Shown here: one piece after another, positions 1 through 6,345 of the stretch
How the letters are laid out: every line of letters starts with the position of its first letter
Position numbering within the stretch: position 1 is the first letter of the stretch
Source: Legionellales bacterium
GTDB lineage: Bacteria; Pseudomonadota; Gammaproteobacteria; Eutrophobiales; Eutrophobiaceae
NCBI GenBank assembly: GCA_002692205.1
Contig: NZJM01000031.1
Span: 1-45,405, forward strand
DNA length: 45,405 nt
Direction of reading: 5' to 3'
Notes under the pieces: model-generated
The model's database searches: none
Seen by the model: only the letters and a program-made list of their open reading frames with translations
What the model was told of the DNA's origin: nothing
Position numbers and translations under genes: made by a program

Positions 1-329
1 CCTTTGACTAATTCTGGAATACCTACAGCGGCAACTAAAATATCTGCAGACAGGCAAACTTCTTTTAGATTTTTAGTACGTGAGTGACATACGGTGACTG
101 TACAATTTTCTCTAAGCAATAATTGAGCTATTGGCTTGCCAACCAAATTTGATCTTCCAACGACGACGGCATGAAGTCCTGATAGATCGCCGAGAGTTTC
201 TTTAATGAGAAGTGCTGATCCCTGTGGTGTACAAGGTACCATACCCCTTAAGCCACTTGCTAAATATCCAGCATTAACAGGGTGTAACCCATCCACATCT
301 TTTGATGGTAAGATAGTTTCAATAATTCT
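1..329 (-). pseudogene. folD: folD fragment (methylenetetrahydrofolate dehydrogenase/cyclohydrolase), 5' part missing, runs off window
   Basis: Translating the minus strand from 329 down to the window edge gives an unmistakable FolD middle section: [14 protein letters not shown], then MVPCTPQG, then a dinucleotide-binding stretch [13 protein letters not shown] and [13 protein letters not shown]. FolD makes 5,10-methenyl- and 10-formyl-THF in one-carbon metabolism. The frame is closed by a TAA at 330-332, directly upstream of [14 protein letters not shown], so the first roughly 120 residues of a normal FolD, including the catalytic Lys region, are absent. Upstream sequence in any frame is an unrelated small secreted protein. 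The wording ([29 protein letters not shown]) resembles alphaproteobacterial FolD more than the E. coli type. It is either a deletion remnant or a chimeric join near a contig end. The gene identity is sure; its status is inference. Confidence 0.8.
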
Positions 330-583
330 TTAGCTTTTTTTTGAATTGTTTTTGAAGTTATATTTTTTTCTTCTAACATTGTAAGTAATTTTTTTGATTC
401 TATTTCGTAATTTGTTAACAGACTTGCAGCTTTTGAAAGCCGATCTTTATCAGCTTTATTTATAATGTCTGTTTTTGAGACTTTGTTTATATCCTCTTCA
501 CTCATAGAAGCTCCACCTGATGACGAGAATGTACTTTGACTTGTTAGCAGAAATACTAATATCGATAGTGTTTTTAAATTCAT
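260..583 (-). CDS. small secreted protein of unknown function, C-terminus from out-of-frame folD sequence
   Basis: The 107-residue ORF starts with a convincing signal peptide ([20 protein letters not shown]) and has a good Shine-Dalgarno (AAGGAGT, 5 bases before ATG), so the start is well supported. The mature part is Lys/Glu-rich and predicted helical, with no domain I recognise. From about residue 91 ([17 protein letters not shown]) the ORF reads the folD fragment in the wrong frame, so its natural C-terminus has been lost and replaced. A Fur-like box lies 35 bases upstream of the start codon, which suggests the intact gene was iron-regulated. I cannot assign a function. The N-terminal two thirds probably represent a real gene. 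Confidence 0.5.
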   Translation of the reverse strand: MNLKTLSILVFLLTSQSTFSSSGGASMSEEDINKVSKTDIINKADKDRLSKAASLLTNYEIESKKLLTMLEEKNITSKTIQKKAKELLKLSYHQKMWMGYTLLMLDI

Positions 584-617
584 TTTTACTCCTTCAATTT
601 ATTTAATTTTTCTATAT

Positions 618-636
618 GATAACGATTCTCATTTAG
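618..636 (-). promoter_or_regulatory. candidate Fur box upstream of the small secreted protein
   Basis: GATAACGATTCTCATTTAG matches the classical 19-bp Fur consensus GATAATGATAATCATTATC at 14 of 19 positions, and its first two hexamer-like halves are intact. It sits 35 to 53 bases upstream of the ATG at 583 (minus strand), where a repressor could cover a promoter. No fur gene or siderophore gene is in the window, so iron control is inferred from this match alone. Confidence 0.45.
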
Positions 637-684
637 GAATGAAAGCGTTTTTATAGAGAATCCTTAGAAAGAGTAGAAAAATAA

Positions 685-1023
685 CTAACTTGAGATTTTT
701 TTATTTAAATGAGGAAGCGAGGATTTATCTCCCGCTTTCATATATTTTTTCTCGCCATCAGAAGCCGTTACATTCTCATACACACCATCATCGCGTTTTA
801 CTAATTTTGTAAAACCAACTTCCTTTAGCTGTGAATTACTAGTTGGAATACTTATAGAAGGAGGACTAATTTTTATATCAACAGGGGTTAACGCATCTGT
901 GTCACCCAGCGAGATTTGCGCAACAAAACATACTTCTCCCCAGGTTTTTAATTTGGTGTTGACATCATGGCTGACCTCTATGGTTTTACCATTTTTTCTA
1001 CAAAAATAATCATAATTCGGCAT
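685..1023 (-). CDS. FmdB-like small protein with degenerate zinc ribbon
   Basis: A 112-residue protein opening with MPNYDYFCRKNGKTIEV, the layout of the FmdB/CxxC small zinc-ribbon family (usually MPxYxYxCxxCG). Only one Cys remains in the first knuckle (C8; the position of the second is Asn/Gly), and a lone Cys occurs in TWGEVC, so a standard four-Cys zinc site is not present. The rest is polar with a Pro/Ser-rich middle (ISPPSISIPTSNS). A Shine-Dalgarno-like AAGGAAA precedes the ATG. It lies 28 bases downstream of the metallo-hydrolase gene on the same strand, so the two may be co-transcribed. FmdB proteins have been linked to regulation of formamidase in Methylophilus, but the role here is unknown. 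Confidence 0.55.
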   Translation of the reverse strand: MPNYDYFCRKNGKTIEVSHDVNTKLKTWGEVCFVAQISLGDTDALTPVDIKISPPSISIPTSNSQLKEVGFTKLVKRDDGVYENVTASDGEKKYMKAGDKSSLPHLNKKISS

Positions 1024-1051
1024 AATTTTTTACAATTTCCTTTTCATCGTA

Positions 1052-2023
1052 TCATTCCCATTCTAACTCAGTATATGTTTTTGATACATTAGTTGAGTGC
1101 TGATAATCATGTAATAGCCATTTTAATTTATTTTCTTTATCTATATGCTCCACTGCTTCATTTATAAATTTTCCTTCGGCAATAGCTTCACGAGTTTTAT
1201 TTAATAGTATTTTAAAATATTCCTCTTGTTGCTTCAAAGCTACCTCCAATGAAGATGCAACTTTGCCATGACCCGGGATTACGAGCTTTGTATCTAATGT
1301 TTTTAATTTCTCTATGGTTTTTAACCAGCCTTTTAAGCTACCTGTTAATGATGGAATTCGTTCTCTAAATATTAAATCTCCCGCCCATAGTGTTTTTGTT
1401 TTCTCATCGATTACTACAATATCATTATGACTATGCGATGTAGGGAATGGTATTAGAGTTAAAATACGATTTCCTAACTCCAATTTAGTCGATTTTTCGA
1501 TTAGAATATTTGGGCTAATGATATCTGATTCTTCTGCATCTTTACTCAAATTCTTCTTGAATTGACTCAGAAAGAATTTTTTATTTTGATTAATTGCATC
1601 TCGAAGGTTTTTATGGCCAACAAAGTCTGGGTTTTCTTCCGCAAATGATTTGTTTCCTAAAATATGATCATAGTGAATATGAGTGTTGATAACATAACAT
1701 ATTGGTTTTTTTGTTATTTTACGTATACTTTTTTTAAGTTTTCTTCCGATGTTAATTGACCCCCCAGTATCAATAACTGCTACACAAGTGTCACCAACTA
1801 TAAATCCAATATTGGCAATATCATCATTTTTTTCAGCCTCAATTGAAGCATGCTTGCCAATGTGAACATAATTTTTCTCAGCAATTTCAATTAAATTAAA
1901 GTCTGAACTTATTTCAGATGCGAAAGCTATAGACGATATAGTTAATATTACTAGACAAGCAATAGAAAAGTCTTTCCTCATAGTAGCCATTAAATTTTTA
2001 TCCAAAATTAATTTCAAAAACAT
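1052..2023 (-). CDS. secreted metallo-beta-lactamase-fold hydrolase, quinoprotein relay/SoxH type
   Basis: The 323-residue protein has an N-terminal hydrophobic export segment (ACLVILTISSIAFASE) and a full metallo-beta-lactamase fold. It shows the metal site THIHYDH, a downstream His in FPTSHSHND, the bridging Asp in LWAGDLIF and the last His in IPGHGK. The first 14 residues before MRKDFS may not be translated: an internal Met at residue 15 gives a more typical signal peptide. Sequence pattern and export suggest the SoxH-like 'quinoprotein relay system zinc metallohydrolase' group, which often accompanies PQQ dehydrogenases. A PQQ dehydrogenase is present but 32 kb away. The substrate is unknown. 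Fold certain, subgroup probable. Confidence 0.8.
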   Translation of the reverse strand: MFLKLILDKNLMATMRKDFSIACLVILTISSIAFASEISSDFNLIEIAEKNYVHIGKHASIEAEKNDDIANIGFIVGDTCVAVIDTGGSINIGRKLKKSIRKITKKPICYVINTHIHYDHILGNKSFAEENPDFVGHKNLRDAINQNKKFFLSQFKKNLSKDAEESDIISPNILIEKSTKLELGNRILTLIPFPTSHSHNDIVVIDEKTKTLWAGDLIFRERIPSLTGSLKGWLKTIEKLKTLDTKLVIPGHGKVASSLEVALKQQEEYFKILLNKTREAIAEGKFINEAVEHIDKENKLKWLLHDYQHSTNVSKTYTELEWE

Positions 2024-2273
2024 ACCTAGTAATTAGTAACCATTACTTTCAATTCTAACCATAACGAATTGATATATATAATACAAATATTCTTCTTGAA
2101 ATTATTGAAATTAAGACTAATGTATTAAACAGAAAAATTACTTTTTTATAGAAACAGTTCACCCTTTAGTTTCACTACTGTACAAATGAAAAAATAGGAG
2201 GATAAAGTCAGCATTAAGCATTCCAAATACTTTCATTCATATATATTTCCAAATTGTTTGGAGAGGAGATGCA

Positions 2274-2498
2274 ATGTTTGAACAAGATAAAGAAATTGTA
2301 GAGTCTTTGTTGGATAATAATAAAAATTTCAGAAGACTATATAATAAACACTGTCAGTTGAAGAGCAAAGTAAAGGAGGCAAACGAGGGTAATATTATCA
2401 TTGATAACTTATTTCTAGATGGTCTTAAAAAAGAAAAACTACAAATAAAAGATCGCTTGTCAATAATTATAGAGGATTATAGGCATAGCCATACATAA
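2274..2498 (+). CDS. DUF465 (YdcH-like) small helical protein
   Basis: A 74-residue protein preceded by a strong ribosome-binding site (GGAGAGGAG, then ATG). The pattern of a short two-helix protein with LYNKHCQLKSKVKEAN followed by LDGLKKEKLQIKDRL is typical of the DUF465/YdcH family, small abundant cytoplasmic proteins of unknown function in proteobacteria. It is transcribed alone: divergent from the metallo-hydrolase and closed by a strong terminator 27 bases downstream. Confidence 0.8.
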   Translation: MFEQDKEIVESLLDNNKNFRRLYNKHCQLKSKVKEANEGNIIIDNLFLDGLKKEKLQIKDRLSIIIEDYRHSHT

Positions 2499-2525
2499 CA
2501 TTTCGCAAGCTAGAGTAAATTAAAG

Positions 2526-2548
2526 GCCCTGACGAACAGGGCTTTTTT
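2526..2548 (+). terminator. Rho-independent terminator of the DUF465 gene
   Basis: GCCCTG, loop ACGAA, CAGGGC followed by six T: a perfect 6-bp GC-rich stem with U-tract. It sits between the plus-strand DUF465 gene and the minus-strand TauE/SafE gene, whose stop overlaps its T-tract, so it may also weakly stop the opposite transcript. Confidence 0.85.
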
Positions 2549-3350
2549 ATTGAACCAATAAAATCCCAATTACTAACAACATGCTTGCTAAGATTGTGCG
2601 CATAATATTATCTGGTATCAGTCCTCCTACATGACTTCCTAGATATATGCCAGGTAATGAACCGACGATTAAACTAAAAAGTAGGACATAATCAACAGTT
2701 CCTAAGTTTGCATGTCCAATTCCTGCTATTGCAGTTATAGGGATAGCATGCGCTAGGTCTGTTCCGACTATTTCAATAGTTTTGTATTTTGGGTATAAGA
2801 AGAAAAGAAAGGCTGCCCCGATTACGCCAGCACCGACAGATGAGAATGTTACTAATGTTCCAATTAGAATACCGGCAAAAATAGTAAAAGCGTCAGTATA
2901 TTTGCTATGCAATACTTTCATAAATGCAAAATGTTGGTCTTTACTTAATTTTTGCCATTGACTACGAAAAATTAAAAAAATTGCGGTTAATATCATCGCA
3001 AAACTTAGTGTATTCAATATCAACCCATCATAATTAATTCCTGAATTATTAAGTTGTTTAATAATAAAGAGTGATATGAGTGAAGCAGGAATACTTCCAA
3101 TGCACAACAGACTAACAACTTTCCATTTTATATTGCTTTGTTTTTGATGTGCAAATACACCTACTGATTTTGTTATTGCGGCATACAATAAGTCTGTCCC
3201 AACGGCAACAGCTGGCTGAATATTGAATCCTAGTACAAGGATTGGAGTCATTAGAGAGCCTCCACCCACACCAGTCATACCAATAACAAAACCAACAGAG
3301 AAACCCGCTGCTATTTTGAATAGAAATTCTATAGTGAATATAAATTCCAT
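2547..3350 (-). CDS. TauE/SafE family membrane exporter (probable sulfite/organosulfonate export)
   Basis: A 267-residue polytopic membrane protein with about eight hydrophobic segments. It carries the TauE/SafE signatures: VGFVIGMTGVGGGSLMTPIL near the N-terminus and the internally repeated counterpart IGTLVTFSSVGAGVIGAAFL in the second half, reflecting the inverted gene-duplication architecture of the family. Members export sulfite, sulfoacetate or other small anions, or are of unknown specificity. It lies 78 bases downstream of cysH on the same strand. That supports a link to sulfite or sulfur handling, but substrate is inferred only from context. Confidence 0.85.
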   Translation of the reverse strand: MEFIFTIEFLFKIAAGFSVGFVIGMTGVGGGSLMTPILVLGFNIQPAVAVGTDLLYAAITKSVGVFAHQKQSNIKWKVVSLLCIGSIPASLISLFIIKQLNNSGINYDGLILNTLSFAMILTAIFLIFRSQWQKLSKDQHFAFMKVLHSKYTDAFTIFAGILIGTLVTFSSVGAGVIGAAFLFFLYPKYKTIEIVGTDLAHAIPITAIAGIGHANLGTVDYVLLFSLIVGSLPGIYLGSHVGGLIPDNIMRTILASMLLVIGILLVQ

Positions 3351-3428
3351 TTATTTTTATCGATTTATACTAGATAAAATCCAAATTATTATGTGTATCA
3401 AGCATATCTTCCACTATTTCTTTTTCAC

Positions 3429-4157
3429 TTATTTTTTTAGATTACCAGAGTGTAGGCCACATTCTTTCTGTGTCGCATCTTCCCACCACCAACGACCTTC
3501 GCGTTCATGCTGATTTGGTAAAACTGGGCGAGTACAAGGCTCACAACCTATACTTATAAAACCTTTATCATGTAAGCTATTAAAGGGCACGTCATTGCTT
3601 CTTATATATTCCCATACTTGTGTTGATGACCAATTTGAAAGTGGGTTAAACTTTACTAATTGATTTTTTTCTGTTGAAAAAGCTCCGTCATTTTCAACAA
3701 CAGGAACACTAACTCTTGTTCCTGGACTTTGATCTTTACGTTGACCTGTAATCCAAGCATCTAGAGTACTAAGCTTTCTTCTTAATGGCACAACTTTACG
3801 AACTCCACAGCACTCCTTATGACCATCTTTATAGAAACTATACAATCCTTTTTTAGCAACAAATTCTTGTAGAGATTCGGTGTCTGGAGAAAGCACATCA
3901 ATTTCAATATTATAGTGTTCTCGTACTTGTTCGATGAAACGGTAGGTTTCTGAGTGCAAACGTCCAGTGTCCAGAGAAAATACTTTGACATCTTTTTTTA
4001 TTTTTTTAGCGATGTCTACGAGAATTACATCTTCAGCACCACTAAAGGAAATGGAGATATTATCAAAATTTTCAAGGGCCAATTTTATAATTTTCTCGGG
4101 AGCTTCATTATCGTATTCATTTGCTAATTCTTCTACATTAAATTCTATTTTACTCAT
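3429..4157 (-). CDS. cysH: assimilatory adenylylsulfate (APS) reductase
   Basis: A 242-residue cytoplasmic enzyme of the CysH family that reduces activated sulfate to sulfite with thioredoxin. Visible are the PP-loop-like [10 protein letters not shown] (about residues 37-46), [10 protein letters not shown], the arginine-rich [13 protein letters not shown], and the C-terminal catalytic Cys in KECGLH (C233). The two Cys pairs ECCGVRK (C116-C117) and GCEPCTRP (C205, C208) are the 4Fe-4S ligands. They identify the APS-using type rather than the PAPS-using enterobacterial type. It is adjacent to the TauE/SafE exporter on the same strand. No cysND/cysI genes are in the window. Start chosen at the first Met, with only a weak ribosome-binding site. 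Confidence 0.93.
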   Translation of the reverse strand: MSKIEFNVEELANEYDNEAPEKIIKLALENFDNISISFSGAEDVILVDIAKKIKKDVKVFSLDTGRLHSETYRFIEQVREHYNIEIDVLSPDTESLQEFVAKKGLYSFYKDGHKECCGVRKVVPLRRKLSTLDAWITGQRKDQSPGTRVSVPVVENDGAFSTEKNQLVKFNPLSNWSSTQVWEYIRSNDVPFNSLHDKGFISIGCEPCTRPVLPNQHEREGRWWWEDATQKECGLHSGNLKK

Positions 4158-4327
4158 GGTGTTATTTACTCAAGTTGATATATTTTTGTTTTATAGTTTT
4201 AATTAGGGTCGAGGATTTTATCAGAAAGTGTTGCTCTGCGAGCGACTTTTTGTCGAAATTACTGTGTTATAGGCATAAATATGCCGAAATATACTAATGC
4301 GGTCTGCTTTGTATCAAGTTCTTGAGG

Positions 4328-5188
4328 TTACATTAAGCTAAGGCTAAGACTATTATCTGCGACATATTTTGCTGGTATGAAGGTTCCATGTGAAGATAGA
4401 TCGGTGAGATACAGCATGTTAGTTTCAGCACCCTCAATTACGACATGCATACGTGATATATCTCGTAAATTTTGACTCATAACAATATCGCTATCACTTC
4501 CTCGTCCGATTACATTTTTGCCACTTTTTAATTTATGGTATCTGCCTGATTCATCAACAAACTTTATACTTGATTCTTCACCTACAATTGAACATTGATG
4601 ATTTGATAATAGAAGAGCAATCTTATCACCAGCATTAATATGAATAGCTATATTTTCACCTTTAGAGAGCCTCTCCATTTCTTGTTCCTTAGAAAAACTC
4701 TTTGTTATGTTTTGTTTTGCATTCTTACTATGAGATATGGACGATTTTAGTATTTCTTTTTTCTTTTCAGCATAAAACTCCTGTAGAACTTCTTGTATAG
4801 ATGAAAGATATTGCAAATATTTAACCATAGCAATATGTCTAAACTCATTTAGTTCATCGTCACCATTATGAAGAGCACTTATTATTGTTCGCCAGCCATG
4901 TTCTTCTGAGAATGTATTTATATCTATTTCGCGCAGCGAACGATTAATACTGCCAGGTTGTGATATCGATGCCGATAGTATCGAAACCAATTCTTTTTCA
5001 ATAACCTTTATTTTTTTGTATTCTTTTTTTAATTCACCAAGAGTTAGTTTCATTGCTCTTTTGAACTTTGCTACAGGCAATGACGTTCGTCCTACTAAAC
5101 TAAATTCGAACTCAGCTAGAGAGCTAAATTTGTAGGTTTGTTCACCAATGGCAAATTGCATTGGTTTTGATAAAATATTTGTTAACAT
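4328..5188 (-). CDS. FHA-domain protein
   Basis: A 286-residue protein without signal peptide. The C-terminal about 70 residues form an FHA domain: KNVIGRGSDSDIVM (strand with the conserved GR), SRMHVVIE (conserved S..H) and LTDLSSHGTFI (the usual SxNGTxv, with His for Asn). FHA domains bind phosphothreonine peptides. The N-terminal 200 residues are charged and helical, include LKLTLGELKKEYKKIKVIEKE-like coiled-coil character, and match nothing I recognise. It is transcribed away from the sulfurtransferase gene across a 169-base region holding three CRP-like palindromes. A second FHA protein lies two genes away. No kinase is in the window, so the ligand is unknown. Confidence 0.8.
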   Translation of the reverse strand: MLTNILSKPMQFAIGEQTYKFSSLAEFEFSLVGRTSLPVAKFKRAMKLTLGELKKEYKKIKVIEKELVSILSASISQPGSINRSLREIDINTFSEEHGWRTIISALHNGDDELNEFRHIAMVKYLQYLSSIQEVLQEFYAEKKKEILKSSISHSKNAKQNITKSFSKEQEMERLSKGENIAIHINAGDKIALLLSNHQCSIVGEESSIKFVDESGRYHKLKSGKNVIGRGSDSDIVMSQNLRDISRMHVVIEGAETNMLYLTDLSSHGTFIPAKYVADNSLSLSLM

Positions 5189-5236
5189 ATTGATAAGAAT
5201 TATAGTTCAGAGTACATATCATGAGTAATGAAAGCT

Positions 5237-5252
5237 TGTGAAATTGCTCACA
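5237..5252. promoter_or_regulatory. CRP-like palindrome 1
   Basis: TGTGAAATTGCTCACA fits the CRP/Vfr-family pattern TGTGA-N6-TCACA exactly. It is the first of three such sites in the divergent intergenic region between the FHA gene and the sulfurtransferase gene, 49 bases upstream of the FHA start. Confidence 0.6.
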
Positions 5253-5268
5253 TTAATTACTATAACCT

Positions 5269-5284
5269 TGTGAAATAGTTCACA
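5269..5284. promoter_or_regulatory. CRP-like palindrome 2
   Basis: TGTGAAATAGTTCACA, a TGTGAA/TTCACA palindrome with a 4-base centre, again an exact TGTGA-N6-TCACA. Its centre is 32 bases from site 1, about three helical turns. Confidence 0.6.
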
Positions 5285-5298
5285 TTTCTAGCTCTATC

Positions 5299-5314
5299 TG
5301 TGAAGTAGTTCACA
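5299..5314. promoter_or_regulatory. CRP-like palindrome 3
   Basis: TGTGAAGTAGTTCACA, the third exact TGTGA-N6-TCACA site. Its centre is 30 bases from site 2 and it ends 43 bases before the sulfurtransferase ATG, a plausible activator or repressor position for that gene. Confidence 0.6.
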
Positions 5315-5357
5315 ATTATTTGAAATTAGTTTTTAGAGCAGTAAAGGAATAAAAATC

Positions 5358-6188
5358 ATGTTCAAAACAATTATTGATTCCAATGTACTTTTAAATCAAT
5401 TGGAAGATGATGATCTGGTAATTTTCGATGTTCGATATGATCTAATGGATAAGGTAGCGGGAAGAAAAGCATATCTCCAGTCGCACATTCCTAGCGCTAT
5501 TTATGTTGACCTAAGCTTGGATTTGAGTAGATCCCCTTCAACAAATTTGTCAAGACACCCTTTGCCTGACAATGAAACCATGAATACATTATTTTCTGAG
5601 CTTGGGGTTAACAGAAATAAACAGGTGATTGTTTATGACGATGCATTTGGTTCAATTGCTGCTCGACTATGGTGGATGTTAAATCATATGGGTCACGAGA
5701 ATGTGGCGGTGCTTGATGGAGGTTGGAGTCAATGGATTAATTTAGGAGGGCCTGTATGTTCAAAAGATGAAAAACCTAAGCTGACTAAATTTAACAATAC
5801 ATCATTAAATAACGATGTCGTAAATATACACCAAGTAAGTAATTTTAATTTAATTATTGATTCAAGAGAGCCATCTAGATATTCGGGAGAGCTAGAACCA
5901 ATTGACAAAAGAGCTGGTCATATTCCAAATGCAATCAATAGATTTTGGAAAAATAATTTGAGTACGACAGGGTGTTTTAAAGAGCAGAATATACTTTTGC
6001 AAGAGTTTAAAGAACTTTTTGGTGAAGTTCCGTCCGAGGATGTTGTATTTTATTGTGGCTCTGGTGTAACGGCATGCCATAATTTATTAGCCACTGTTCA
6101 TGCTGGATTCAATCCATCAAGATTATATGCTGGCTCATGGAGCGAGTGGAGTGCTACACCAGGGCGTGGTATCGAAACATCAAATTAA
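5358..6188 (+). CDS. sseA: 3-mercaptopyruvate/thiosulfate sulfurtransferase (two rhodanese domains)
   Basis: A 276-residue tandem-rhodanese protein. The N-terminal inactive domain has VIFDVRYDLMD, GHIP-like SHIPSAIYVDL and LDGGWSQW. The C-terminal catalytic domain has IIDSREPSRYSGE, AGHIPNAIN and the active-site loop YCGSGVTACHN. A CGSGVTA loop is typical of 3-mercaptopyruvate sulfurtransferases; true thiosulfate rhodaneses usually have CRxGVT. The enzyme transfers sulfane sulfur from mercaptopyruvate to thiols or cyanide. It is cytoplasmic, with no signal peptide. It lies between two FHA-domain genes, divergent from the first and 157 bases before the VWA/FHA gene, and has three CRP-like sites upstream. 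Confidence 0.88.
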   Translation: MFKTIIDSNVLLNQLEDDDLVIFDVRYDLMDKVAGRKAYLQSHIPSAIYVDLSLDLSRSPSTNLSRHPLPDNETMNTLFSELGVNRNKQVIVYDDAFGSIAARLWWMLNHMGHENVAVLDGGWSQWINLGGPVCSKDEKPKLTKFNNTSLNNDVVNIHQVSNFNLIIDSREPSRYSGELEPIDKRAGHIPNAINRFWKNNLSTTGCFKEQNILLQEFKELFGEVPSEDVVFYCGSGVTACHNLLATVHAGFNPSRLYAGSWSEWSATPGRGIETSN

Positions 6189-6345
6189 TTTTTCTAGACT
6201 AAAAAACCATGACTCATTCATCAAAAATTAGATAAAGATATTGTGATTTCTATCGACATAGATAATCATTCAGTCCCGTATAATTGATTTAAAATGGAAT
6301 GGAACACATAATTTAGTTGTATTTAATTATTTTTTGGGATTCCTT

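Noticed and set aside
2024-2273. 250-base divergent spacer between the metallo-hydrolase and DUF465 genes
   Set aside because: Contains both promoters in AT-rich DNA; I see no small ORF, RNA or convincing operator beyond short chance repeats such as AGTAACCATTACT.
4272-4285. Hairpin GGCATA-AA-TATGCC downstream of the FHA gene
   Set aside because: Loop of two bases and no T-tract; too weak to call a terminator.
5237-5314. Possible mini CRISPR array from three similar 16-mers
   Set aside because: Units are palindromic, spacers are only 14-16 bases, and there are no cas genes; they fit transcription factor sites.
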